Shown here one piece after another: positions 30,411-41,713 of a stretch of DNA of 64,000 nucleotides. Each line of letters starts with the position of its first letter. The stretch's first letter is position 1. The translations under genes and the position numbers were made by a program. Source of the DNA: Gonocerus acuteangulatus (lineage: Eukaryota; Arthropoda; Insecta; Hemiptera; Coreidae); NCBI GenBank assembly GCA_946811695.1, contig OX328123.1, positions 10,239,698 to 10,303,697 on the forward strand, read 5' to 3'. A model generated the notes under the pieces. The model saw nothing but the letters and a program-made list of their open reading frames with translations, did no database searches and had not been told where the DNA came from.

Positions 30411-31845
30411 AGGGCCCGGCCAGGTAGAGAGATCGCCGCACTACAGGGTCGGTCAGCCGGCACTACCCCCTAGTAAGCTAAAGGTCGAGAGGAGGGCGAG
30501 AATAGCTTCGTAACTAGGGCTCGGCCAGGTAGAGAGATCGCCGCACTACAGGGTCGGTCAGCCGGCACTACCCCCTAGTAAGCTAAAGGTCGAGAGGAGG
30601 GCGAGAATAGCTTCGTAACTAGGGCCCGGCCAGGTAGAGAGATCGCCGCACTACAGGGTCGGTCAGCCGGCACTACCCCCTAGTAAGCTAAAGGTCGAGA
30701 GGAGGGCGAGAATAGCTTCGTAACTAGGGCCCGGCCAGGTAGAGAGATCGCCGCACTACAGGGTCGGTCAGCCGGCACTACCCCCTAGTAAGCTAAAGGT
30801 CGAGAGGAGGGCGAGAATAGCTTCGTAACTAGGGCCCGGCCAGGTAGAGAGATCGCCGCACTACAGGGTCGGTCAGCCGGCACTACCCCCTAGTAAGCTA
30901 AAGGTCGAGAGGAGGGCGAGAATAGCTTCGTAACTAGGGCCCGGCCAGGTAGAGAGATCGCCGCACTACAGGGTCGGTCAGCCGGCACTACCCCCTAGTA
31001 AGCTAAAGGTCGAGAGGAGGGCGAGAATAGCTTCGTAACTAGGGCCCGGCCAGGTAGAGAGATCGCCGCACTACAGGGTCGGTCAGCCGGCACTACCCCC
31101 TAGTAAGCTAAAGGTCGAGAGGAGGGCGAGAATAGCTTCGTAACTAGGGCCCGGCCAGGTAGAGAGATCGCCGTACTACAGGGTCGGTCAGCCCGCACTA
31201 CCCCTAGTAAGCTAAGGGTCGAGAGGAGGGCGAGAATAGCTTCGTAACTAGGGCCCGGCACGGTAGAGAGGTCCCCCGTACTACAGGGTAGATCAGCCCG
31301 CACTACCCCTATTAAGCTAAGGGTCGAGAGGAGGGCGAGAATAGCTTCGTAACTAGGGCCCGGCACGGTAGAGAGATCGCCGTACTACAGGGTCGGTCAG
31401 CCCGCACTACCCCTATTAAGCTAAGGGTCGAGAGGAGGGCGAGAATAGCTTCGTAACTAGGGCCCGGCACGGTAGAGAGGTCCCCCGTACTACAGGGTCG
31501 ACCAGCCCGCACTACCCCTATTAAGCTAAGGGTCGAGAGGAGGGCGAGAATAGCTTCGTAACTAGGGTTCGGCCAAGTAGAGAGATCACCGTATTACAGG
31601 GTAGATCAGCCCGCACTACCCCTATTAAGCTAAGGGTCGAGAGGAGGGCGAGAATAGCTTCGTAACTAGGGCCCGGCACGGTAGAGAGATCGCCGTACTA
31701 CAGGGTCGGTCAGCCCGCACTACCCCTATTAAGCTAAGGGTCGAGAGGAGGGCGAGAATAGCTTCGTAACTAGGGCTCGGCCAGGTAGAGAGATCACCGT
31801 ACTACAGGGTCGATCAGCCCGCACTACCCCTAGTAAGCTAAGGGT
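30411..31845. repeat. 105-bp GC-rich minisatellite, about 14 units
   Basis: The unit starts AGGGCCCGGCCAGGTAGAGA and ends GGCGAGAATAGCTTCGTAACT. The first seven units (to about 31145) are nearly identical at exactly 105 bp. The later ones are 104-105 bp and carry shared variants (CACGGTAGAGAGGTCCCCCG, CCCTATTAAGCTAAGGG). Since 105 is a multiple of 3, minus-strand frames with a 35-residue repeat run through it; these are artefacts. The array is a GC island in a roughly 30% GC region. Confidence 0.92.
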
Positions 31846-32490
31846 TAATGATCTCTTAATAACAAAAAGACAATTTCATATTTCATGCCCTAAATTAGGG
31901 GGAAAAAAATAAAAATATTAAAATTAATGTCAGTACTATATATATTAAATATATAACAAATTTTAATATTGACTTAAGGTGTAAAAATACATTATAACTT
32001 GTTTTTAGCATATTTATTGGCTTAAATGCTTCCTTAATTAATCAAAAAGTATTAACAAGAGTGTTTTTCTAGCGGAAAGGTATTTAAATTTGCCTTTACA
32101 CTCTCTGCCACAGGCCTTCCTTAAATACATTTCAAAATTAAAAATCGTTTTCTATGTTTATTACAAGAAATTATAAAAAAAAAAAAAATTAATAAGGAAC
32201 AATGAACTTCAAAGTCGTTTGCTCAAAACTATATTTTTCCATTCCTAGGGCCTTCAATTTTCAGCAATCAAATTCAAATTTTAACTGCCGCTTCCTAATA
32301 ATATTTGCTAAAGTATATATAAAGTACGTATGGATATTTTGATTCGTTGAATTATAACGATTTTAATGAGTTTTTTGTTCTAGATTGTCACGAACAGCGC
32401 CCGCATTTGGGTTTCGAATAATTAAAACAGATTTTTGTTGGTTACCTTAGCATCCCGTATTAAACTAATGATATAAATAATTGCAAAATT
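31846..32490. other. No recognisable gene
   Basis: AT-rich with no coding frame. Confidence 0.4.
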
Positions 32491-32849
32491 CAGCAGAACT
32501 TGGATAATTCGAACCCCTAGGGACCGATAAAAAAAGTTCTAACTATCCGAAATTCGAATTACAAACTTTTTTGAAAATAAATGGCTAAAAAATTGAACTT
32601 GATATTTTCACATTTTTTAATTTAAAAAAAAATAGATTTTATTAAAATAATAACGAAAATTTCATGAATTGATGATTACCTGCATAAGTTATAAATAATT
32701 AATCAAAAAAGTAAAAATAAAAGTCTTAAAAACAATAGTTTTTTTTAAAAAAAGTGATTTTCATGGGCAAGAATGTTTTCAGGTAAGTTGGTAAAGTGTT
32801 AAAAGAAATTCCAAAGTCCTTGGCAATTTAAGATTTTTTCTTTATTCCT

Positions 32850-32986
32850 TTTAGCGCGGTTCCTCCCTCCCCCATAGGGAGGAACCCCGCTTATAAGGTT
32901 GATACAATGAAACAATCCGAAAATGCCGACTAGAAAATTTCGCGTTTCAGAACCCCTAGAGACCGAAAATAACGGTGGTTGAAATT

Positions 32987-33057
<71 letters not shown>

Positions 33058-33496
33058 GTATATATATATATATTTGTCTGTTCGCTCATTCCCTGGCTTC
33101 CCTAATGGTCCGATTGTGATGAAATTTGGTACAAAAATCCGTCGTTCAATTTAAAAGGTCAAGTTCGTTAACCAGCAGAATCCGCCCACTGGAAGATGGC
33201 GTTTGGGGCGAAATTCGCGCAAAAAAAATCGTAACGCTTACGTTTTTGAGTTCATAAGCTTTTAAGTACTCGTTTTATAGGCTTCTTGGGCTAGGAAAAC
33301 GAATGAAACCATTTTCAAGGCGATAGCTTTAACCGTTTTCGAGAAAATTGGAAAGATAGTTTTTGAATACCGTTTTTGGTTTGGGTACTTAGAATCATGG
33401 GATTCAGTTGAAACATTTTCTGCATGTTCTACTTTCATTAAAACTAATATGTTGAACCGCGCTAAGATGATGCAGTCCTGCGAGACGGACTTTTTT
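32850..33496 (+). mobile_element. Family H element, compact copy in a known empty site
   Basis: It runs from TTAGCGCGGTTCCTCCCTCC through GTGCCGACT-type and CCCTAGAGACCGAAAATAAC blocks, a (TA)n core and the conserved interior to GATGCAGTCCTGCGAGACGGAC and a T run. The pogo-like paralogue reads CTTTATTCCTTTTTCAACTTC (complement of 56533-56553) where this element sits. Insertion was therefore within a T run, with no duplication beyond Ts. Confidence 0.75.
32988..33076. repeat. (TA)n microsatellite
   Basis: TA core of the family-H element, with two small interruptions. Confidence 0.95.
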
Positions 33497-34104
33497 TAAC
33501 TTCTTTAATTGCAGCTATTTTCTCTGACAACGTTAATGTTTTATAACTTCTAGGCTTCGACATCTTAAATCAACAACTCACTGAACTGCACAGTACACCA
33601 ATTGGAGGTAAAGACTCGTAAAAAATTCGAATTATCCAAAATTTTATTAGAATTAACCACGATTGTTTTTGCCCTAAATTCTTGGGACCTAGAGAAATAT
33701 TCGAATTAACCGCGATTTCGAATTATCGAAGTTCGAATTATCCATGTTCCACTGTATTAATTTATTTGTTGCCCATAAATTGAAGAAAATTACTTTTATT
33801 TTTATCACAAAATGTATTATTATCCCTTAACCATTGTTAAATGTACTTCAACATAAAGTAAGTAAGTTTAATTTGAGTAATTCCACTATGGAGAATGTCT
33901 TTCTCGATCCTGTATATTGCCCATGGTTCCCATATGCTACAAACCGTCCTAAACCCTTGTAGCCAGCCTATTTCGGCTATATCCATGCAACCATACCATC
34001 TCATCATACACCAGCTGCTTCTCTAACTAGAAACTTTATACGACACTTTCTTGTAGAAATATCCTCATATTTGTCGAAAATCTCTTTCTGTGCTACCTTC
34101 TGTG

Positions 34105-34516
34105 TACCTGTTACCCGCCATGCCACGCAACTCCTACATCCTGCATCTAAAAAGGCAAAAATAAATTAGAAACCAAACAAGCAATTTTCAATCTAATAAC
34201 GCAAATCTGTAACTGATCGACCTCCGAACTGTGTGATTTCTACCAGGAACAAACAGACAGGCAAACAGCTGGTAGCCGAATGTGACCTAGCCTACGACAC
34301 TTCCCAGATCAAGACCTACCAGTTTTCCACGTTTGGTCATATTAGGTCAAACGTTGTGGATTTATATAAGGAACAAACAGATAGACTGACAGCTAATTGC
34401 CGATTTTGACCTAGCCTATGATACTCCCCGTATCAAGACCTAACTGTGTGCCATGTTTGGTCAAGATAGGACAAACGGCGTGGATTTGTATAATGAAAAA
34501 ATAGACAGACAGACAA

Positions 34517-34520
<4 letters not shown>
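34105..34520 (-). mobile_element. Helitron-like non-autonomous copy, decayed
   Basis: On the minus strand the 3' end reads GCGTGGCATGGCGGGTAACAGGTA, a diverged form of the GGCACGCCGGGTAACAGCTAG end. The interior carries TACAAATCCACGCCGTTTGT and related repeats. The 5' end runs into (TA)n. Confidence 0.55.

Positions 34521-34573
<53 letters not shown>
34519..34573. repeat. (TA)n microsatellite
   Basis: TA array. Immediately after it comes ACAGGCTGTTCTCTAGTC, an unidentified sequence. Confidence 0.95.
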
Positions 34574-34576
<3 letters not shown>

Positions 34577-35122
34577 GCTGTTCTCTAGTCTTAAAAATCT
34601 TTTTTCGATAACTGGTTACGAAATTTGACTATTTGCTCCCATTTATGCGTATTTTTTAATTTAAAAATTATTGGAGCGATTGTGAATTTCTGTGTGTGTG
34701 GCTTCAGTTTAAGAATTCCTCATACTAAATCTCCATAATAGAATAATAATTTTTATATTAAAATAAACTATTAAATATTCTATTATTTATTATTATATTT
34801 TTTTCGCGTTTAATGGCATATCAATTGTTAAGCTATTAACGCCGGGTTATCTACAGGTTCATTATTATATTATTTCAATTATTTTTTTATTTAATCTTCT
34901 GTACTTTTTTTCGGTTATTCTTTTCTGTTTCTCATTAGTAACTCTTTATTTATGCTTTATTTAGTTCTTTTTTTGGGGGGTTTATGGTACTTAATGTATT
35001 TTATTACTTTATTTACATCTGTTTGATTACTTTTATTGTTTATACTTTCAAAAAGTATGTGAGAAAATCACCTTGCTGTTGTAGAGGTCCGTAAATAAAT
35101 AAAAAATACTAATTAATCGAAC
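34574..35122. other. No gene; one SINE-tail trace
   Basis: At 34801-34862 CGTTTAATGGCAT...GCTATTAACGCCGGGTTATC is a degraded minus-strand copy of the SINE tail joined to the 5S-SINE body. Nothing else is recognisable. Confidence 0.4.
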
Positions 35123-35290
35123 AGAATGTATGCATATAGTTCACAGAATGTATGCATATAGTTCACAGAATGTATGCATATAGTTCACAGAATGTATGCA
35201 TATAGTTCACAGAATGTATGCATATAGTTCACAGAATGTATGCATATAGTTCACAGAATGTATGCATATAGTTCACAGATTGTATACAAT
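35123..35290. repeat. 22-bp minisatellite, 7 units plus a partial
   Basis: Units of AGAATGTATGCATATAGTTC plus AC, identical in seven copies, then a diverged partial. The unit contains TATGCATA, a palindrome. Confidence 0.92.
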
Positions 35291-35484
35291 TTTTCTTCAC
35301 TCAGGTGACCCCCGGCATTACAACATAATTTCGAAAATAGGCCGTTCGAAAGTAGGCATAAATGCGAAAATAGGCCGTTCTACAGACCCAGGTTATATTA
35401 TGACAACACCAAGAAGGTTTTGTTGCTATGTATAGATAAAATAGAGTGCTCCACGCACTTGAGTGTTTATGACAAAGGCATTTT

Positions 35485-35616
35485 ATGACCATAGAAGGTA
35501 TTATGAGCGATATATATTCCAATGAAGATGGTTTCGAGGAGATGGCGGAAGGGGTTTCTAGTACTTTATCGTCTGATAATATTCTCAGGTTTCAATGCAT
35601 TCCAGCTGAATCGTGA
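35485..35616 (+). other. Small unrecognised open frame
   Basis: 43 codons starting MTIEGIMSDIYSNEDGFEEM and ending CIPAES. The acidic character recalls the N-termini of some DNA transposases, but there is no supporting motif. It may be chance. Confidence 0.2.
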
Positions 35617-35799
35617 CACAGTTTTAGGTCGCTTTGTAGTGAATCCATTTCGACTTAAATCGCTTTCATAGGCCTCTACTTGTTGGAAATAGTTTGAGAA
35701 AATGTTAATAATATTAGTACCCCCTAAACCTTCCTTTTGGAACTACTATGCTAATTTTTTTTTTTTTTTTTTTGCTTTTTTTTTTACGGCGCATCGACG

Positions 35800-35828
35800 C
35801 ACAGTGTAACGTCAAATGGACAAAAACC
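35800..35828 (+). promoter_or_regulatory. 12-RSS-like left terminus (13-base spacer)
   Basis: Heptamer CACAGTG at 35800-35806, spacer TAACGTCAAATGG, nonamer ACAAAAACC at 35820-35828. Both signal blocks are identical to the RAG consensus. It is presumably the transposase binding and cleavage site. Confidence 0.8.
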
Positions 35829-36697
35829 TGAATTTTTGTTTTCTTATATTTAATTTTTAATCCTCTAGCTAAGTTTAGAAACTATTCGAGGAATTAAAAT
35901 CATATAAAACTAATAAATATTAGTTTTATTTTGATCACCAAACACATTAGCAGTATTATAAACAACGCTAAGTCTTTAAAACCTGCTTTATAGCAACAAT
36001 CAGTTTGAGCCTCTCTCGTTGAAGATAGGACAGTGTTTTTATTAAGTCATCCGAAGGAAATTACGTCAAAACTATTCCTTTTATATCTGATATAATTGAT
36101 TACAAGTAATTACTCCCTTATTATTTATCCTGAATTATTCTTCATTAATTTTTTACATTTTTCTAAAGTACAAAATTTTGATAGACCATAACTATCATAA
36201 TTTTTTCTTCTAAATTTGAAAATAAATTTGGATAAATCCAAGAAAACGGTATAAATCTTCGGGCAAATGATTCAATTTGATCTGCAGGTTGTTCCCAAAA
36301 AAATATTATAAATATTGCCAGTTTAGTCTTATATTAAATGTAAAAAATGTGGGGACGTGTTCACCGCAGAGAAAAAACTCTTATATAAATACTGGTTGAA
36401 ACAATATATCAACTTAAAATAAATTGTTATTAATTTTTATCAAGAAAAAAGATATTCTCGTTCTGATGGCCCTTCTGGCTTCCTTAGAGGCAGACATAAA
36501 CAAGAGTTTATTACTACATTACATGTTACAGTTATATTATATTTTGTAATATTGTGATTAATAATATTATTTCCTGATGTATTATTTCTATTAATATTAC
36601 AATTAATATTATTATTGCCGTATAGTATTATTGTTACCTTGTTTTGAGTTGATTTCAATTAATAAAAATGCTTATTTGAAAATAACTAGTGGTTAAT

Positions 36698-36736
36698 GAT
36701 TTTTGTCCATAATCTCCACTACTTCGTTACACTGTG
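36698..36736 (-). promoter_or_regulatory. 23-RSS-like right terminus (23-base spacer)
   Basis: Read on the minus strand: heptamer CACAGTG (36736-36730), a 23-base spacer starting TAACGAAGTAGTGG and ending ATGG, then ACAAAAATC (36706-36698). The spacer is exactly 10 bases, one helical turn, longer than at the other end. TAACG and ATGG at the two edges of the spacer are common to both ends. Confidence 0.8.
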
Positions 36737-36773
36737 CGACGTCTTGGCCATTAGCGCCGACTACTATGCTAAT

Positions 36774-36961
36774 ATTCGCAATTTTGAAAATGTTAACAAT
36801 TACATAGGTCATGGGTTTCCTCGTGGTCTAATGGCAGACGCATTGGATTCTCACAAAGGAAGTATAGAGCGGTTGTGTGACCGATTTGGCCCATTTATTT
36901 CTGGTGATTCTGCATGGAAAAATAGTAGACACGTCTCCGAGCATTTCATCCTTAGGAGCTG
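36774..36961 (+). other. Possible tRNA-like remnant
   Basis: GTTTCCTCGTGGTCTAATGG resembles the A-box region of the tRNA-headed SINEs (CCGTGGTCTAATGGCTAG), but no B box follows. The 88-codon frame across it is probably chance. Confidence 0.25.
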
Positions 36962-36972
36962 AGAATTAAAAT

Positions 36973-37490
36973 AATAATAATAATAAAGCTTTATTTACAA
37001 TATTTACATAGTATCATACATAAGTGTTTATAACATGTACAATAAACATGTTCTTGCTAATTTATATCAAATTATTTGATTTTTATAGTTTTGTTATTTT
37101 TTGGGAAAAATTTCAAAAAAACCCAGAACATTTTAAATACTAAGTTGAATTACATTACATTGTGCCTGTCAAGTAAAATGTGTTTAGTTCGTCTGTGTAC
37201 GTATCTAGTTAGTGATTTTTTGTCGTAGTCACCTATGTTTGCTATGTGTAGATTAATGGAATGTGTTACTTGTCCAAAAAACTTGTCAGTAAGTTTGTAT
37301 ATGTAGTCTGTTATTGTAGCTATTTCTAGTTCTTCGTGCATGTGTGTGATCTTTGTGTATCTTGGATAATTGTTGATTATTCGGAGGCAGCAGTTTTGTA
37401 TAATTTGTAGTTTTTTGTAGTTTGTAGTTGATGTGCAGCTCCATACTGGGCAGGCATAACAAAGGACTGGGCGGATGACACTATTGTAGA
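36973..37490 (-). mobile_element. 5'-truncated LINE with 11-bp target duplication
   Basis: Flanked by AGAATTAAAAT on both sides (36962-36972, 37491-37501). On the minus strand it carries the end of a reverse-transcriptase ORF, a short 3' region and an (ATT)n-type tail. It is a small, clean insertion of 518 bp. Confidence 0.88.
37150..37488 (-). pseudogene. LINE reverse transcriptase, C-terminal (thumb) part
   Basis: The frame is open from the truncation point, through YNSVIRPVLCYACPVW (the usual start of the thumb region in Jockey-like reverse transcriptases), LQIIQNCCLRIINNYPRYTK, and MHEELEIATITDYIYKLTDK, to a TGA or TAA near VHRRTKHILLDRHNVM. The catalytic FADD-containing palm is missing. 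There is no internal stop. The family differs from the RNase H LINE at 6.3 kb: its sequence and its (ATT)n tail set it apart. Confidence 0.88.
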
Positions 37491-37569
37491 AGAATTAAAA
37501 TAAAATAGGTTGAAAATGCTTTACTTTTTATCTTGAGTCTGGAAATTGATATCGACATAATTACTTCAC

Positions 37570-38040
37570 CAATTCATTTTCTAGAGAATAGATTACAGTC
37601 GTTTAACAATAATATATTTTTTCTCGAATAAATACAAAGAAAAGCTAACCTTTTAAATTAAACTAGCATGATGCATTTTTTCACACCAAAAATAATAGCA
37701 GATATAAAATCATCGCTCCAATAAATCCTAATGGGGTTAGGTAATGTCATAAAAAAAAAAAAAAAAATAATAATAAAAAAAAAATAAACTATTGTGTTAT
37801 CTCAGAGGGTACTTTTAAGTAATGGTTCTCAATGATAAAAATCAAAATTAAACTTTTTTGCATATAACTTTGCTTTCAGAACACGTAGAAATATCCCGAT
37901 TTGACGAAAATCCGTAACTTTAGAGCCTTTATCGGCCCTCAAAATTTGGTTTATATTTCTTTGAAGTATGGTCAGATTTTTGGGTCTCTTGATTTTTCGA
38001 TCCACCGATTGTCCCAATAATGTTTTATTTCCAAGGAATT
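37570..38040. repeat. Dispersed repeat, inverted relative to 55.08-55.50 kb
   Basis: Shared blocks include TTAAACTAGCATxATxxATTTTTTCACACCAAAAATAATAG, the wording around CTATTGTGTTATCTCAGAGG, and GGAGCCTTTATCG-type sequence. The two copies are in opposite orientation and diverged. Family unknown. Confidence 0.5.
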
Positions 38041-38126
38041 AAATATTTCGTAAAATGTAGCAAAATTATGTTTTGTGTTTTTTTTCCTAAAGAGTATTTA
38101 ACTGTAACGTACTATTTCTCCATATA

Positions 38127-38180
38127 AAAAAAACTTCGACTCACGGGAACTGCGTCATCTTAGCGCGTTCTTATTCCAAG
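38127..38180 (-). mobile_element. Family H 3' end, minus strand
   Basis: Complement of the CGCTAAGATGACGCAGTTCC then GTGAGTCGAAGTTTTT end. It keeps the 3' hairpin and little else. Confidence 0.6.
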
Positions 38181-38389
38181 TGCCATATGGAAATCTTTAT
38201 GGATGGAAATGGAAACACATTTAAAATTGTAAAATTTAATCTCCAAGCGAAGCAAGACCTTTGGCACCACAAAATGAAACTCACAGTCCCCTAATCGAAA
38301 TATCTCCATTTAAGCACATATTATTTTTATTATTATTACTTTTTATATTATTTTTTCCTTTTAGCTATGATTTTTATTTTTTTACTAAT

Positions 38390-38514
38390 CTTTTTAGCAC
38401 TTTCCTCCGAAGGAAAGTAGCTATTGAGGTTGGACTCATGACGGAATTTTTGAAAAATTTCTTCAAATCTTTATCGATCCTACCTAGTAGACACCGAAAA
38501 TGACCCCCGTTAAA

Positions 38515-38596
<82 letters not shown>

Positions 38597-39645
38597 CTGT
38601 TAACACGATAGCGGCCAGAGTTTTTGTTTTTTCGTCACGAAACTTGGTATATAGCATTCAATTAGCAAACGATTGAACGAGTTCGTTAACCACCAAAGTC
38701 GGTCCACCGGAAGGGGGGGTTTACCCCGAACCCAAAACACTAATTTGACTATGTCAGCCGTAATATTTGTTATATTTCAACGAAACTTGGTATTCGTAGT
38801 GGTAATATACAGACAAAAGTGAGATATAAAAATGAACTAAATCGGTCCATTAGAAGGGGGGGTTTACTCCGGACCCACAATACCAAATCGCCACTACCAG
38901 CCGTGATTTTTGGTATATTTCGATGAAACTCGGTATTCGTAGTGGTAATCCACAGGTAAATAACTGTTGTAAAAATAAACTAAATCGGTTCATTAGGAGG
39001 GGGGGTTTACTCCGGACCCACAATACCAATTCGCCACTACCAGCCGTGATTTTTGGTATATTTCGACGAAACTCGGTATTCGTAGTGGTAATCTACAGGT
39101 AAATATGTGTTGTAAAAATAAACTAAATCGGTTTATTAGAAGGGGGGGTTTACTCTTGACCCAAGTTCTTAATATACTCATACCGGTCGTAATTTCTGCT
39201 GTATTGTAACGAAACGCGGTATACGTCGTGGGTAACTCATGAGAAAGAAGTGTTGCAAAAATGAGCTGAATCGGTCAATCGGAAAGCGGGGGTTTAATTT
39301 GTAATATATTTCAATAGAAAAGCCCGTCAGACGTAGGTTCACAAAGCCGCCGCAAGGAGCACTTTCTACCACTAGAGTGACTGTATCCTGTTCCTGCGTT
39401 AGATCAAAATACGATAATATGAGGTTTTTTGTATTTATTACGTAGTGTAATAGGTACCATGTGTAAACATAACTCTGGAAGCAAATTATTAATTGATCAG
39501 TTACTCATTACAAATTTAAAAGAGAACTATTCATGTTTTTATTTTATTTATGTAGGATATTTTAAGCAAATTGTTCTGGAAAGCAATCTACACTACCCAA
39601 ATTCTGAGGAAAGTGCTTAGTTATGCAGCTCCTGCGTGACGGACT
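38390..39645 (+). mobile_element. Family H element with four internal ~130-bp repeats
   Basis: 5' end TTTTTAGCACTTTCCTCCGAAGG, then a (TA)n core (38517-38588). Next come about four tandem ~130-bp units (ATATTTCGACGAAACTCGGT, ATTCGTAGTGGTAATCTACA, AACTAAATCGGTTCATTAGG, GGGGGTTTACTCCGGACCCA). The 3' end is TTATGCAGCTCCTGCGTGACGGAC plus a T run. The variable number of internal repeats fits the INE-1/Helentron layout. No protein is encoded. Confidence 0.7.
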
Positions 39646-39774
39646 TTTTTGTAATAATTTAAGTATGTACTACTTTTTTTTCTGTAATCTCATTATGTGA
39701 AATCATAAAAATGTCTTTATTTATCAAAATTAACCAATGTACTATATTATTTGTGCAGATGTAAATAAACGCTT

Positions 39775-39817
<43 letters not shown>
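39646..39817 (+). mobile_element. Retrotransposed 3' end with ~38-base poly(A)
   Basis: GATGTAAATAAACGCTTTATT precedes a long A run, which looks like the end of a reverse-transcribed polyadenylated RNA (LINE 3' region or a short processed copy). I find no coding part. Confidence 0.45.
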
Positions 39818-39819
<2 letters not shown>

Positions 39820-40174
39820 AAGCAACGATTTCTCTATCAAAACTCACTTAAGAACCGTATGATGCTTTAGATTTACTAATAATTTCCAATAGGTTTCGAG
39901 GTAGTTGTGAATATATCAGAAACCCCAAAGACGAATCTACCTTTGACTACGATTATGGATATAGTCTTGGGATTTGTTTCATTAGATCCCAACGACCAAT
40001 TACTCATGAGACAAGCACCTGGAATAATTTTAACGCAAACACGTATGCCTTACTCACGTAACGTACATTTAACTTTAAAAACATGTTTGTTGGCCGGATT
40101 CAGGTGGTTAACGACACTATTTTTGTTCCAAATTTCATTAAAATCGGTTTAGTTTTGAGGTAAAGAGCGAACAG

Positions 40175-40180
<6 letters not shown>
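39818..40180. other. No recognisable gene
   Basis: The 81-codon plus frame is not convincing. The ending TTTCATTAAAATCGGTTTAG and ATATATAT resemble family-H-type interior sequence. Confidence 0.35.

Positions 40181-40231
<51 letters not shown>
40181..40231. repeat. (TA)n microsatellite
   Basis: TA array. Confidence 0.95.
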
Positions 40232-40234
<3 letters not shown>

Positions 40235-40382
40235 TTTATTGAAAAAATATTAATAGTTTAAAATACATATTACATAAAATAGTGCACCTACAGATTACTA
40301 CACTATAGTATTGGTGCTATAATGAGGGAAAAACTAGAATGTTTATACGGGGGATAAAATAGTTCTGTTTGCCCATCCACTG

Positions 40383-41078
<696 letters not shown>

Positions 41079-41081
41079 ATG

Positions 41082-41140
41082 TTCTAGTCGGCACTTTTAG
41101 ATGGCGTCATATGAGGTTAACCTCATAAGCGCATAAGATG
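41082..41140 (-). mobile_element. Family H 5' end, minus strand
   Basis: TCTAGTCGGCACTTTTAGAT and GTTAACCTCATAAGCGC are the complement of the family's GTGCCGACTAGA block. Only the 5' end is present. Confidence 0.5.
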
Positions 41141-41659
41141 TTCATACTCCAAATAATGAATACATTAAGAATAAAATTAGATCTAAATGGCAATGCATTT
41201 AAATACTAACCCACAAAAAATATTTACGTCACCTGACTTTTCCACTTTAACTGAAGTGAAAACCCATGTTCGGAGCTAAATCTGTATTGAATCCTGGAAT
41301 AATTTACAAATGGAATTTCCTAACTTCATGATTTAGTCAAGTGAACCACTGGCATTTGACAATTAAATATTAATATATTTTCCTTTTAAAATTTTCCTTA
41401 TCCTGAAGGGTGAGGAGCATATAAATCATGAAAATTGCTCGAAAAAAAAAACTGTACATTTTACAGCCTTTATAGGCTCTCAGTTAAGGAGCCTGAAACT
41501 GGCAAAAATGTTGCTCAAAATTTTGACCACAAATATTGAGCTTATTTTTGTAAAAATATTGAATGGTCGTGGACCCCTCACAATGCACAAAATTATATAA
41601 AAGCAGTTACATGTATTTTTTTAAAGGCATTTTAATCACTTGGGCCCTTGTTGTTTAAG

Positions 41660-41713
<54 letters not shown>

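Larger units (their letters stand above)
32491..33754 (-). mobile_element. pogo/Tigger-like element interrupted by family H
   Basis: The ends are CAGCAGAACTTGGATAATTC and (complement) CAGTGGAACATGGATAATTC. CAGTRGAACxTxGATAATTCGAA is a classical pogo/Tigger terminal repeat, with TA at the right edge. The minus strand keeps a scrap of the transposase N-terminus (33.5 kb), split by the family-H insertion. A paralogue without that insertion lies at 54156-57078. Confidence 0.8.
35800..36736 (+). mobile_element. Transib-like non-autonomous element with RSS-like ends
   Basis: It is flanked by a 5-bp duplication CGACG (35795-35799, 36737-36741). Transib elements duplicate 5 bp with a CGNCG preference and end in CACWRTG. 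Both ends begin CACAGTGTAACG. Left end: CACAGTG, a 13-base spacer, ACAAAAACC. Right end (complement): CACAGTG, a 23-base spacer, ACAAAAATC. These are the V(D)J heptamer and nonamer (one mismatch at the right), with spacers of 13 and 23 against the canonical 12/23. The 937-bp interior is AT-rich and has no transposase, so movement needed an enzyme supplied in trans. Confidence 0.88.
35756..36759 (-). mobile_element. SINE tail copy, split by the Transib-like element
   Basis: Plus strand: a T run and ACGGCGCATCGACG, then the inserted element, then CGACGTCTTGGCCATTAGCGCCGAC. This is the shared SINE 3' tail, 5'-truncated. The 14-bp direct repeat ACTACTATGCTAAT at 35742-35755 and 36760-36773 is its own target duplication. 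The order of events is therefore clear: the SINE inserted first and the Transib-like element later. Confidence 0.88.

Noticed and set aside
31100..31512. Minus-strand frames with a 35-residue repeat
   Set aside because: Product of the 105-bp array length being divisible by three. Unit variants break the frame elsewhere, and no start or splice context is present.
35485..35616. piggyBac N-terminus
   Set aside because: Acidic composition only; no TTAA-flanked ends and no downstream transposase.
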